From the NCBI GenBank assembly GCA_029212925.1, contig JARGOB010000004.1, positions 83,375-147,374 of the forward strand: a stretch of DNA of 64,000 bases, read 5' to 3'. The stretch is from Coxiellaceae bacterium. Its GTDB lineage: Bacteria; Pseudomonadota; Gammaproteobacteria; Coxiellales; Coxiellaceae. A program made the position numbers and the translations under genes. The notes beneath the pieces were generated by a model that worked only from the letters and a program-made list of their open reading frames with translations, was not told the origin of the DNA and ran no database searches. Positions 8,948 to 17,736 of the stretch are shown one piece after another (within the stretch, counting starts at the first letter, position 1; the number at the start of each line of letters is the position of its first letter).

Positions 8948-10516
8948 TCAGTGCTCGCGCGTATCGCGGAAACGAATATCGGGCCATTGCTCCATGGTGA
9001 TATCAAGATTAACGCGTGAAGGTGCTAGGTATGTTAAATTATCAGCGCCATCCATTGCCAAATTACGCTGTTGTTCGCGCTTGAATTGTTCAAGCATTTT
9101 ATTGTCATCGCATTCAACCCAACGTGCCGCGACGGTATTTACATTCTCATACACACAATCAACGTTATATTCCGCTTTCAAGCGATAAGCCACCACATCA
9201 AACTGCAATACACCCACCGCACCCAGAATCAACTCATTATTATGTATCGGACGAAACAACTGGGTTGCCCCCTCTTCCGATAATTGAATTAAGCCTTTCT
9301 GCAGTGTCTTTTGTTTCAGTGGGTCTTTTAAACGCACCAACCGAAACAGTTCCGGTGCAAAGTTTGGAATGCCTGTGAATTTTAATTTCTCGCCTTGACT
9401 AAAGGTATCGCCAATTTGAATCGTGCCATGATTATGCAAACCTAAAATATCACCGGCCTCAGCCAGCTCAGCATGTTCGCGCTGCCCCGCCATAAATGTC
9501 ATGGCGTTATTAATCATCACGTCTTTACCCAAGCGCACATGACGCATCTTCATGCCTTTCTTATATTGGCCAGATACAATACGTGCAAATGCCACACGAT
9601 CACGATGCGCCGGATCCATATTGGCTTGGATCTTAAACACAAACGCGGTGAATTTATTTTCATCGGCTTCAACTTCACGATCATGGCTTTGACGTGGTTG
9701 TGGATCCGGTGCGTTATGCACAAACCCAGTGAGCAATTCGCGCACACCAAAATTATTAATTGCCGAACCAAAATACACTGGCGTTAGCTCACCCGCTAAA
9801 AATAATTCTTGATCAAATTCATGGCTAGCACCTTTCACCAACTCCATGGTGTCACGCAATTCTTGTGCGGCATCACCAATCGCTGCATCTAATTCTGGGT
9901 TATCCATGCCGTCAATTGATCGGATATCCGATACTTTTTCATTTTTGCCAGGCTCGTATAAATACACCCGATCTTCTAAGATATGGTAAATGCCTTTAAA
10001 CGCTTTACCCATACCAATCGGCCAAGTCACTGGCGCACAGGCAATCTTTAATACATCTTCGATTTCATCCAACACCTCAATCGCATCGCGCGCTTCACGA
10101 TCCATTTTATTGATAAAAGTGGTGATCGGTGTATCACGTAAACGACACACTTCCATCAATTTAATAGTTCGCGCTTCCACACCTTTGGCTGCATCAATCA
10201 CCATTAAAGCTGAATCGACCGCCGTTAGCGTACGATAGGTATCTTCGGTAAAATCAGCATGACCCGGTGTATCCAATAGGTTTACCATGCAACCTTCATA
10301 GGGGAATTGCATCACCGATGTTGTCACCGAGATACCACGCTGCTTCTCTAACTCCATCCAATCCGATGTCGCATGCCGCGCGGCCTTACGGCCCTTGACT
10401 GTTCCGGCCAATTGTATCGCACCACCGAATAACAGTAGTTTTTCAGTCAACGTTGTCTTACCCGCATCCGGGTGAGAAATAATCGCAAACGTACGTCTAG
10501 GAAGCTGTGTTTTCAT
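8948..10516 (-). CDS. prfC: peptide chain release factor 3 (RF3)
   Basis: RF3 is the translational GTPase that recycles RF1/RF2 from the ribosome after peptide release. The 522 aa match the usual 525-530 aa. The P-loop HPDAGKTT is near residue 16 and is followed by [14 protein letters not shown]. The switch region is [12 protein letters not shown], the DxxG motif lies in [10 protein letters not shown], and NKMDRE is the guanine-specificity motif. The ribosome binding site is weak. The gene is probably expressed alone; 47 bases separate it from the upstream orphan on the same strand. Confidence 0.98.
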   Translation of the reverse strand: MKTQLPRRTFAIISHPDAGKTTLTEKLLLFGGAIQLAGTVKGRKAARHATSDWMELEKQRGISVTTSVMQFPYEGCMVNLLDTPGHADFTEDTYRTLTAVDSALMVIDAAKGVEARTIKLMEVCRLRDTPITTFINKMDREARDAIEVLDEIEDVLKIACAPVTWPIGMGKAFKGIYHILEDRVYLYEPGKNEKVSDIRSIDGMDNPELDAAIGDAAQELRDTMELVKGASHEFDQELFLAGELTPVYFGSAINNFGVRELLTGFVHNAPDPQPRQSHDREVEADENKFTAFVFKIQANMDPAHRDRVAFARIVSGQYKKGMKMRHVRLGKDVMINNAMTFMAGQREHAELAEAGDILGLHNHGTIQIGDTFSQGEKLKFTGIPNFAPELFRLVRLKDPLKQKTLQKGLIQLSEEGATQLFRPIHNNELILGAVGVLQFDVVAYRLKAEYNVDCVYENVNTVAARWVECDDNKMLEQFKREQQRNLAMDGADNLTYLAPSRVNLDITMEQWPDIRFRDTREH

Positions 10517-10563
10517 GCTGCGCAGTATGCCATACCACTCTAGTGCGGTAAATAGTTAACGTA

Positions 10564-11346
10564 TTACATCTTAGAGTACCTGCTGGACATTTCCACTACA
10601 TCCGGACCACTTAAATCCAGCACCTCAGCTGGTTGACCAAATAGTGAACCGCTATAACACACTTGCAATGGTTTAAAATCTGTAACCATCGATTCAGACA
10701 CAGCCGAATCTAGAATTGCACTAACGGCCTCGTGCACAATATCATGCACCATTCGTGTAGTTTGGCTCGTTTGATACTCAGGCACATTCTTCGGTGTTAA
10801 CAACTTCAGCGCCTGTGCTTCAGTCCTAGTTAACTGCGCCCACTGCATTAATGTTGCTAAAGCCTGCCAATGCTCACCGTCAGCAGCAACATTTACAATA
10901 TCTTTAAAGCCATCAGAAGCAACCACTTCGTCAAAAAATTCAGCGGCAATATCCTCACTCAATGCCTTCAACATATCAACCTGTCCACCACATGCCGCGC
11001 CAAAAAAGGCCGCTTCAGCCTGTTCCGTACAAGTCATCAATGTTCGATACTTAAGAAAATATCTAAGGTGATCCTCTTTGCCTAAAAAACACAATACAGC
11101 AGCCACACCCAAGTGGTGCCCCGAAAAGCAAATGGCTTGCCTTTTTCCTTTTTCATCATGCCGTATAAAACCTTGAATCTGTGCAGTCATTAAAACCATA
11201 GCCCGCTGAATACCACCAAGCCACTTTTCTTTTTCAATATTTTCAACAGAAACAGACCGCCGAACATATGCTGTCAACTCACCCTCTGTGCAGCTAACAC
11301 TTACGCTGCCAATAGTAAAATCCACTGCAGATTTTTTCTGTCGCAT
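10564..11346 (-). CDS. orphan cytosolic protein with weak ankyrin-like helices
   Basis: The 260-aa protein has no signal peptide or membrane segment. AAGGGATC lies before the ATG. The middle part (about residues 85-170) is helical with phrases such as AAFFGAACGGQVDMLKAL and VAADGEHWQALATLMQ. These resemble degenerate ankyrin repeats (an AA-GG turn and a second helix with L spacing). The end carries an unusual LDLSGPDVVEMSS segment. I do not recognise a family. An effector or interaction protein would fit this type of genome, but this is inference. Confidence 0.6.
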   Translation of the reverse strand: MRQKKSAVDFTIGSVSVSCTEGELTAYVRRSVSVENIEKEKWLGGIQRAMVLMTAQIQGFIRHDEKGKRQAICFSGHHLGVAAVLCFLGKEDHLRYFLKYRTLMTCTEQAEAAFFGAACGGQVDMLKALSEDIAAEFFDEVVASDGFKDIVNVAADGEHWQALATLMQWAQLTRTEAQALKLLTPKNVPEYQTSQTTRMVHDIVHEAVSAILDSAVSESMVTDFKPLQVCYSGSLFGQPAEVLDLSGPDVVEMSSRYSKM

Positions 11347-11536
11347 TTATGATCCCTTAGTTGTGCTTATCTCATTTAACGACGTTATTATCAGAGCAAA
11401 GAACATCACACAATAAATATGCCGCAGATGACTACCTTACAAACCAAGTATGCAAAACTTAAATAAGAAGTCTATTACTATCATATTGCACATATTAAGG
11501 TATTATATTGATGCAACTAACACATAGGAGACAGCT

Positions 11537-11986
11537 ATGCCACTCTTTGTAACCTCCACCATAGAGGAATTCAGAAGACAACATTTTATTAATTTAGCGG
11601 AAAAAGCGAGCGACTTGCAAACTGGCATATCTGCTGGTGATGACTTACTCAAACCACTACAAGCCATCTACCGCTCGTTCAATTTTAGCCGCTTTAACAT
11701 TCCGCTATCTAACGAAACAAAAAAAATGGTGGGAGCCCTACTGAATGGAACAGCATACGAGCCACCAACTCCACCATGCGACCCAACAACTCAATCCTTT
11801 CCTGCGGGCTTACTGGATACTCACCCACTCGGTGAGGCATTAAAACCAAAACTGAATCAATTGCTGCAGGACATTGTTGATTTATCCGGTAGCGGAGTTA
11901 CTCTGGCTGGCTTGTTTGCCGCTAGTCACCCCAGCGCCCCTGCCAGTCAAGAAGGTGACACCAGCCCCCTCAGCTATACGTTATAA
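11537..11986 (+). CDS. hypothetical protein, 149 aa
   Basis: A strong ribosome binding site (AGGAGA) precedes the ATG. The protein is soluble. Residues 1-75 are helical and charged, followed by a proline/cysteine-rich linker (YEPPTPPCDP) and a second short helical part (LKPKLNQLLQDIVDL). The tail is Ser/Ala/Pro-rich. No known domain is recognised. It is divergent from the orphan at 10564-11346 across a 190-base AT-rich gap, which probably holds promoters for both. Confidence 0.6.
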   Translation: MPLFVTSTIEEFRRQHFINLAEKASDLQTGISAGDDLLKPLQAIYRSFNFSRFNIPLSNETKKMVGALLNGTAYEPPTPPCDPTTQSFPAGLLDTHPLGEALKPKLNQLLQDIVDLSGSGVTLAGLFAASHPSAPASQEGDTSPLSYTL

Positions 11987-12081
11987 ATTAGCCGCCAGTG
12001 CAATTTTAACACATTGTATTTTTTGGACTTTTTGTCGAATTCCTATATGATAATGATGGGAGTAGAGTGAGGAGGTGTGAA

Positions 12082-12573
12082 TTGAAAACAATACTATATT
12101 GTTTATCGTCTTGTAGTCTATTATTGCTTAACTCAGCACTAGCAAATACCAACTTTTTAGGTCCCGTTAAACCAAATAGCCACGGACCAAACGCCGGTGT
12201 TATTATTTTTCAAGACTTAGATAATCGCGTGAACGAATCGGTAACTCTTAGCGCAGGATCACTCGCATACTTTGGTGGCACAAAAAACGGTGATTACTGT
12301 ACCAACCCATTACTACACACCCACCCATTAATGGGGCAGTACACCTTTACATTAAGTAACGGACTTTTTGCTTATCAACTGCACCCCGCGCCCGTCTATA
12401 AATCATTTAAACCCGAAGGTGGTGAACCCATTACCGATGTACACTGCCTTGAATTTATTATCCAAGGTGGCGACCATACTTTTACGCCACAAGTAATTGC
12501 CTTCAACATGGACTGCAGCCAAAACCAACAGTGCGTAGCCACCAGCGCCGCTGAAACAGTGGTAGTGAGTTAA
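12082..12573 (+). CDS. secreted hypothetical protein, TTG start
   Basis: The start is taken as TTG at 12082 because GGAGG at 12071-12075 sits six bases before it. The resulting N-terminus MKTILYCL..LLLNSALA is a clean signal peptide. A GTG at 12067 would overlap that ribosome binding site. The mature protein (about 140 aa) has four to five Cys, a LLHTHPLMG segment and a 'FIIQGGDHTFTP' strand, so it is probably a small periplasmic or secreted beta-protein. The first five residues equal those of the secreted protein at 474-1001, but the rest does not clearly align. It is followed after two bases by the small ORF at 12576. Confidence 0.65.
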   Translation: MKTILYCLSSCSLLLLNSALANTNFLGPVKPNSHGPNAGVIIFQDLDNRVNESVTLSAGSLAYFGGTKNGDYCTNPLLHTHPLMGQYTFTLSNGLFAYQLHPAPVYKSFKPEGGEPITDVHCLEFIIQGGDHTFTPQVIAFNMDCSQNQQCVATSAAETVVVS

Positions 12574-12575
12574 TT

Positions 12576-12731
12576 ATGGATATTCAAAATACAGCAATAA
12601 AAAAACCATGGTACTTACCGCGAGCTAAAACACTTAAACCATCGCATACCTTAAGTGGATCAACCGCTGCTTTACAAGAAAGTACTCGGTTTGTATCTGG
12701 TGATTGTGTTGGTGGGCCTGTAAATAAATAA
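12576..12731 (+). CDS. small peptide, candidate lasso-type RiPP precursor (51 aa)
   Basis: The ATG begins two bases after the stop of the preceding gene, so translation could be coupled. The peptide has Lys9-Lys10-Pro11-Trp12, Pro15, Leu20 and Thr25. These positions satisfy W-x2-P-x4-L-x4-T, the spacing of paeninodin-type lasso leaders (aromatic, Pro, Leu, and a Thr two residues before the core). The core would then be Ser27-Lys51, with Glu35 as ninth residue, the right place for an isopeptide acceptor. Cys44 lies in the tail. No lasso protease or cyclase gene is visible in the window. The motif match is seen; the function is inference, and it could also be a non-coding ORF. Confidence 0.4.
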   Translation: MDIQNTAIKKPWYLPRAKTLKPSHTLSGSTAALQESTRFVSGDCVGGPVNK

Positions 12732-12794
12732 CCGTATCGAAGAAGATATCTTGCCCAGGCAGCTAACTTAACTACCCAGGCAAATCTATTGTTA

Positions 12795-14819
12795 TTATTC
12801 GTCAGTATAAGTGACTTTCGCTAAATGTTTAATGTCATGTCCGGCAATTGATGTAAATTGCCCCGCAATAAAATAGCTTAAGTCATTAAATGGAATCATC
12901 CGATTAACTTTATATGCAGTGTTAAAAGTTAACTGAGGCACAATAGTGTCGTCATCCATGTCAATACAAGTAGCCGCACCGTAGGATGAGACCAATAATA
13001 AGTTATTTTGCTTAGCCAATGCATAACCATAACGACCCAAGTAAGGAGTATTTGCATCCCTGACTCCAGTCAGCTTATCAAATTTTTCAATACCATTTGC
13101 GTTACGCACCGAAGCATACAGCGCATCATTATAAACAACAACGCCGTCGACTTGTGTAGATCGAGTATAAGGTCTAAAAGTAGTATCTCTGTTACCCGTA
13201 GCAATATCGTACTTAGCTAATTTATCAGTAAACTTACCGCCAACATAAAGCGAACCACCATCAAAACCCATGGCAAACACACGGTTATTTAAACCTGACA
13301 AACTGAAGGAATTATCGTACTTATCCGTGATTAAATTAAACCGCGCCAAGTAAGGCGTGCTCGTGCTATTGGCAATGACATTAAACATACCACCAACATA
13401 TAAATAATCACCATGCACTTTCATGGTATAAACCGGCCAGTTAGGCGACATATCAAAACCGGTCGATTTTAATTTCCCAGTTTTTTTAGATATCTTAGCC
13501 ATTTTTGCTACAGCATTACCATCAACCTTATTAAAACTGCCACCAATAAATAAGTCGTCACCATGCAATGCCATAGCAACTGGATAGTAATCTAATACCG
13601 GTTTAAATGAGCGATCCGGCTCACCAGTGGTTGCATTAATCTTGGCTAAATAAGGCTGCTCAATACCATAAGCGGTATTAAAAGAGCCGCCAGTAAATAC
13701 ATGACTGTTGTTAACGCTCACTGTCAGTGCTTGACCACCATCGATCATTGGATGGAAGTTGGTATCTACTGCTAATGTGTATTTATTAAAACGAGCAAGA
13801 TGATTAATCGCCATATTACCATCGACCTGTCGAAAGCCACCGGCTAAATAAACGTATTTATCGTCAAAAGTAATATCTCGTAACATGCCATTGAGCGGTA
13901 GAACAAGCACATCTTCACTGCCATCAGCCAGATTGAAACGCTTGATATACGGACTAAAGCGATACGTCGCCCACACTTTATCGTGATCAACTGCCATGCG
14001 TAGCGGAAGACCCACGTTCGCACTAAAACTAAGGTCTCTTTTACCAGTGTTTTCATCTAGCTTAATTAACTGGCCATCTTTGGTATTTAAATAAAGCAGC
14101 TCATCTGATGAGTGCAGTATATTGCTTACTTTTTTCTTCGACTTATAGAAACTTCTATCCACTTGTCCAGAAACTAAATCCAACTTAGCAAAATAGCTAC
14201 CGATATGTTGGTTATTCACAGAAGTAAACACCCCACCAATGAATAGCCCCCGCGGAGTGACATCCATCGCTTGAATAGGTAAGTTCGTTGTCACATGAAA
14301 ACTCGGATTAATTTGTCCTGTTAGCATATCCACTTGATAGATAGTTCGGTATTTAGTAGTTTCTGCATATAGTTCATTACCGAGTCGTTTGATTTGATAA
14401 ACCTTCTCAGGCATATGTGGCTTAAATGATTGGTCTAAACTGCCATCGGCATTAATGTGCACTAAATACTTAGCTTCATCATCGCCATCTACTGACGTGA
14501 AAGTACCAGCAACATAAAAGCCCCCGTGCGTATCTGGCAGAGAACTATAAACAGTGCCATTATATTTTATGCTGGTATTAATAGGGTTTGAATTGGTTTC
14601 AAACAAAGCTCCACCACCTGAGTCACGTCCAATTCCAGTGAAAGTGCCTGCGATATACAATGCATTTTCTGCTTCATCTTTAACAGCGGCATATATACCT
14701 CCCGTTCCTTGCTGCGCCAACTTATAAGGAAAACTGTGTAAATTCGCAGAGATAACTGCAAAACTGGTTGTGGCATGTAACGTTAACAACACGGCCGATC
14801 CAAAAGTCATTTTATTCAT
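12795..14819 (-). CDS. secreted Delta-60-type beta-propeller repeat protein
   Basis: It encodes 674 aa from the ATG at 14819, which has AAAAGGGA upstream and gives a signal peptide (MNKMTFGSAVLL..TTSFA). An open frame extends 39 codons upstream without coding character. It is composed of repeats such as LFIGGSFNKVDG and LDxxSGQVDRSFxK, each blade with 'GG.F' and 'D.sF' marks. It is a paralogue of 3109-5184, matching from the N-terminal 'IYAAVKDEAENALYIAG' (there 'VMAAIKDPNSNAVYIAG') to the end. It is probably exported, with unknown ligand. It converges on the small secreted and peptide genes upstream. Confidence 0.8.
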   Translation of the reverse strand: MNKMTFGSAVLLTLHATTSFAVISANLHSFPYKLAQQGTGGIYAAVKDEAENALYIAGTFTGIGRDSGGGALFETNSNPINTSIKYNGTVYSSLPDTHGGFYVAGTFTSVDGDDEAKYLVHINADGSLDQSFKPHMPEKVYQIKRLGNELYAETTKYRTIYQVDMLTGQINPSFHVTTNLPIQAMDVTPRGLFIGGVFTSVNNQHIGSYFAKLDLVSGQVDRSFYKSKKKVSNILHSSDELLYLNTKDGQLIKLDENTGKRDLSFSANVGLPLRMAVDHDKVWATYRFSPYIKRFNLADGSEDVLVLPLNGMLRDITFDDKYVYLAGGFRQVDGNMAINHLARFNKYTLAVDTNFHPMIDGGQALTVSVNNSHVFTGGSFNTAYGIEQPYLAKINATTGEPDRSFKPVLDYYPVAMALHGDDLFIGGSFNKVDGNAVAKMAKISKKTGKLKSTGFDMSPNWPVYTMKVHGDYLYVGGMFNVIANSTSTPYLARFNLITDKYDNSFSLSGLNNRVFAMGFDGGSLYVGGKFTDKLAKYDIATGNRDTTFRPYTRSTQVDGVVVYNDALYASVRNANGIEKFDKLTGVRDANTPYLGRYGYALAKQNNLLLVSSYGAATCIDMDDDTIVPQLTFNTAYKVNRMIPFNDLSYFIAGQFTSIAGHDIKHLAKVTYTDE

Positions 14820-14981
14820 ATAAATCCCTTTTAAATATCTAGTTATATCGTCAATAGAAACGACACACTCGATTATACGGAGATATAAACCGTTGAATAG
14901 ATACAGTTCTGCAACATCTTGTTGTGAGATCCGCAACTCACAAAAAATATGTAGCTTCAGAAGCCGGCATGGTAAGTTAGA

Positions 14982-15980
14982 TTATAAAAGCGGCTTTGAT
15001 CCTACACAATTTAAAATATAATCCGCCGCCTCTTCAGACCATGGCACACGGCGGGCAGGAACCCCAGGTATTGACCTGGAGGCAGCTGGCATAGTGCCAG
15101 CTCCAGCCGATGCAGACACGTTTCTTGGTGGCGGCATCAACATCACTCCTGCACTCCGTAAATAATATCCGGGAAGCTTAGGCTCTCGATGCTTTACAAC
15201 CTCCGCTAAAGGCTTATGCTCCCACGGATATGATGGAACCCCCTCATCATCAAGGTAATCCTCATCCTTACCATCCGCCTCATACACTTTTTTCATAAGC
15301 GCTTGTTCTTCATCAGACGTACATAGTAAGGAGGCTGTACCAATATGTATAGCAATTGTCTTCACATCCATAGGCCCAAAGTAGTCATGAAAAAGCTTAA
15401 AAAGATGCCCCATCACAACAGACATCACATTTTTTCCTTGCAATGCCTCGGCTACTGATAACTCGTGAACCATTAAACCATGCTGTCTTTCACTGCTTTT
15501 ATCATCTGGCAGATCCGCAGCTATTGACTGCACCAAATTTAGGCCGAGATTTAGCCCTAAGCGAAACATTTTCGGATTTTCTACTGCAGAATCATGATCA
15601 AACGCATCACCATCAAAATCAACCGTGTTAGTCTCTTGATCAATGGTTAAGAACTCAGCTTTTACAACCAACAAATAGAAATCTACAATATATTCTCTGA
15701 ACTCCCCCCTATCACTTGGTGAATCCGATGATGTCATATCTAAATACAACACCCAATCACTGTCGCTAATTTTATCCAATGGCGTCGACTCAAACCCCTG
15801 CACTTCTTCATCAATCACGTAAAGCCGCTTCGCCTTATATTTAGAGACTTTCGGATCGAAAAAGGGTCTAACTTCTTTAGGCAGCAAGCTGTAACCTTCA
15901 CAGATTTTTGCTAAAAATAACGAAAGAAGCTGGTGCTTGGTATATTTTATATCTGTTACCAGTCTAATTGGTCTTGTCAT
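14982..15980 (-). CDS. orphan protein, 332 aa
   Basis: GAGGG precedes the ATG. The protein is soluble and acidic in the middle (VDFDGDAFDHDSA; YEADGKDEDYLDDEG), with a central amphipathic segment GLNLGLNLVQS. The linker from about residue 280 is Ala/Pro/Ser-rich and leads to a short helical tail (EEAADYILNCVG). No transmembrane helix, signal peptide or catalytic motif is recognised. It stands between the propeller gene and the pseudopilin gene and is not evidently in an operon. An effector or a phage-like remnant are both possible. Confidence 0.6.
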   Translation of the reverse strand: MTRPIRLVTDIKYTKHQLLSLFLAKICEGYSLLPKEVRPFFDPKVSKYKAKRLYVIDEEVQGFESTPLDKISDSDWVLYLDMTSSDSPSDRGEFREYIVDFYLLVVKAEFLTIDQETNTVDFDGDAFDHDSAVENPKMFRLGLNLGLNLVQSIAADLPDDKSSERQHGLMVHELSVAEALQGKNVMSVVMGHLFKLFHDYFGPMDVKTIAIHIGTASLLCTSDEEQALMKKVYEADGKDEDYLDDEGVPSYPWEHKPLAEVVKHREPKLPGYYLRSAGVMLMPPPRNVSASAGAGTMPAASRSIPGVPARRVPWSEEAADYILNCVGSKPLL

Positions 15981-16107
15981 ACTACCCTCTGCTCAGTTAC
16001 CATTTTTTAATACCTGTAGCTTCATTCTAAACGTTACACCATAGTTCATTGTCAAGATCATCAAACACACCATACGCAAATGGCTGAATTTTTGAAATTA
16101 AAAGCTT

Positions 16108-16131
16108 GACCTTAAACTATAGTTCAAGATC
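16108..16131. promoter_or_regulatory. 24-base imperfect palindrome beside a TATAAT box
   Basis: Twelve-base arms meet at CTATAG: CTTAAACTAT on the left and the near-complement AGTTCAAG on the right. TATAAT follows directly at 16132-16137 and overlaps a second TATAAT at 16137-16142. The pseudopilin gene begins at 16191. The placement fits an operator overlapping the promoter, though a TTGACC at 16106 lies 20 bases from the first TATAAT, a longer gap than usual. Confidence 0.4.
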
Positions 16132-16190
16132 TATAATATAATCGAAATAGTGTATCAAATTGATGATAGTACATAAAAGGTTGTTTTGTA

Positions 16191-16655
16191 ATGAAAATAT
16201 TTAGTAACAGTCCAAGAGGCTTTACACTGGTAGAATTGATAACGGTAATTGTTATTTTAGGAATTTTATCGGCATTTGCGGTACCAAAATTCATTGATCT
16301 TTCACAAGATGCCAATGGCGCCGTTACAGTAAACATTTTTTCTTCATTTAAATCAGCAATTCAATTAGCCCACGCGCAATGGGTAGTGAAAGGTAAGCCT
16401 AGCAATATAATACTACAAAACCAGAACATACCCATGACAGACAAGGGGTGGCCCGGAAAAATCGCAGTAAATAACAATGATTGCCTATTGCTCTGGAACA
16501 ACTTACTTAGCAATGGCGACTCATTTATTAATGATGGCAAAATAAAAATACATGCCGGTGGCTTTTATTGTTCTTATGAAAGTAAAAATAAGCCACTAAA
16601 AGCCATACTTTATTTTCCAAAAGATAATGGCCTAACTGTTATTACTGATTTTTGA
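16191..16655 (+). CDS. type IV pilin-like / pseudopilin protein
   Basis: The 154-aa protein carries the prepilin signal: a short basic leader ending SPRG, then FTLVELITVIVILGILSAFA. The glycine cut site and Glu at +5 are both present, so a prepilin peptidase could process and methylate it. The globular part is short and has two Cys near the end (DDCLL-type and FYCSY contexts), as in minor pilins of MshA or GspH/PilE type. It stands alone; no pilus or secretion genes are in the window. Base composition is visibly more AT-rich than in neighbouring core genes. Confidence 0.8.
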   Translation: MKIFSNSPRGFTLVELITVIVILGILSAFAVPKFIDLSQDANGAVTVNIFSSFKSAIQLAHAQWVVKGKPSNIILQNQNIPMTDKGWPGKIAVNNNDCLLLWNNLLSNGDSFINDGKIKIHAGGFYCSYESKNKPLKAILYFPKDNGLTVITDF

Positions 16656-16671
16656 AAAAAACTTGTATCAA

Positions 16672-17736
16672 TCAAATCGCCTTACGCATCATTAACCAAC
16701 CAGCAATAGCGAAGATAATCGTTGGTAGCATCGCTGCTAACCACGGTGGAAATTGATACACCAAACTAAACGGCCCAAAAAACTGGTTAAGCATATAAAA
16801 ACCAAAACCAATTAAAATACCCATAGTAATGCGAAAACCCATAGTCACATTACGCAACGAGCCAAAAATAAATGGCACACCCAGACAAATCATTACGATA
16901 GTAGTTAATGGTTGCACCAAGCGCTGCCAAAATGCAAAGGCATACTGATCACTGTTTAAACCATAACTGTGTCGATAACGAATATTTTCAAATAACTTGA
17001 CGATTGATGACTCACTCGGCTCTTGCCGGCTCATCTCAACTAACTTAGGATCAAAATTTAAATTTAAATCTAATTTCTTTAAGTGCTTGGTCGATACCTT
17101 ATCAGCCCCAATGGTTGTTACTGCTGGTGTAATTAAATGCCATATACCATTGACCAATAACGCATGCGGCGCAACAATCACCGCCTTTAAGCGATGCTCG
17201 CTATTAAAATCATATTGGGTGACACCACTAATACGCTTTGGGTTATCGACTTGATCGATATGCACAAAGCGGCTGTCTTGCTTCATCCAAATATGTTGCA
17301 AAGCGGTATAACCGACCACATCCCCCATCGCGGATGATTTATAACGTTCAGCAAAATTAAACATCGATGGCGCAATAAACTCACCAACAATAGTCACAAA
17401 CACCATCATCACAAAAGCAGCACGCACTACCGCCCACGTCAATTTAGCCTTGGAAACACCAGCCGAACGCATCACTACTAACTCATTATTGGTTGCCAAG
17501 CGCCCCAAACCCAACAAACTCCCCAAGAGTCCCGCCATCGGAAACAGTTGATACAAATCAGATGGCAACGTCATCGGTACATACATTAATGCTTGAAACA
17601 TGCCATAATTTTTCGAGCCAATATCGCCAAGCTCACCAATAAACTGCACAAAGCTTTCCACACCCAATAAAATCAACACGACCATACAGGTAGAACTGAT
17701 AACCACGCGCGCAATATAATTATCGAGTATCCTCAT
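16672..17736 (-). CDS. lptG: LPS export ABC transporter permease LptG
   Basis: The 354-aa inner-membrane permease pairs with LptF and the LptB ATPase to extract lipopolysaccharide and pass it along the Lpt bridge. It has three N-terminal membrane helices (start MRILDNYIARVV), a periplasmic beta-jellyroll part in the middle (residues about 130-265) and three C-terminal helices. The start overlaps the lptF stop by four bases (ATGA), so the two are translationally coupled. Length and order agree with the family. Confidence 0.95.
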   Translation of the reverse strand: MRILDNYIARVVISSTCMVVLILLGVESFVQFIGELGDIGSKNYGMFQALMYVPMTLPSDLYQLFPMAGLLGSLLGLGRLATNNELVVMRSAGVSKAKLTWAVVRAAFVMMVFVTIVGEFIAPSMFNFAERYKSSAMGDVVGYTALQHIWMKQDSRFVHIDQVDNPKRISGVTQYDFNSEHRLKAVIVAPHALLVNGIWHLITPAVTTIGADKVSTKHLKKLDLNLNFDPKLVEMSRQEPSESSIVKLFENIRYRHSYGLNSDQYAFAFWQRLVQPLTTIVMICLGVPFIFGSLRNVTMGFRITMGILIGFGFYMLNQFFGPFSLVYQFPPWLAAMLPTIIFAIAGWLMMRKAI

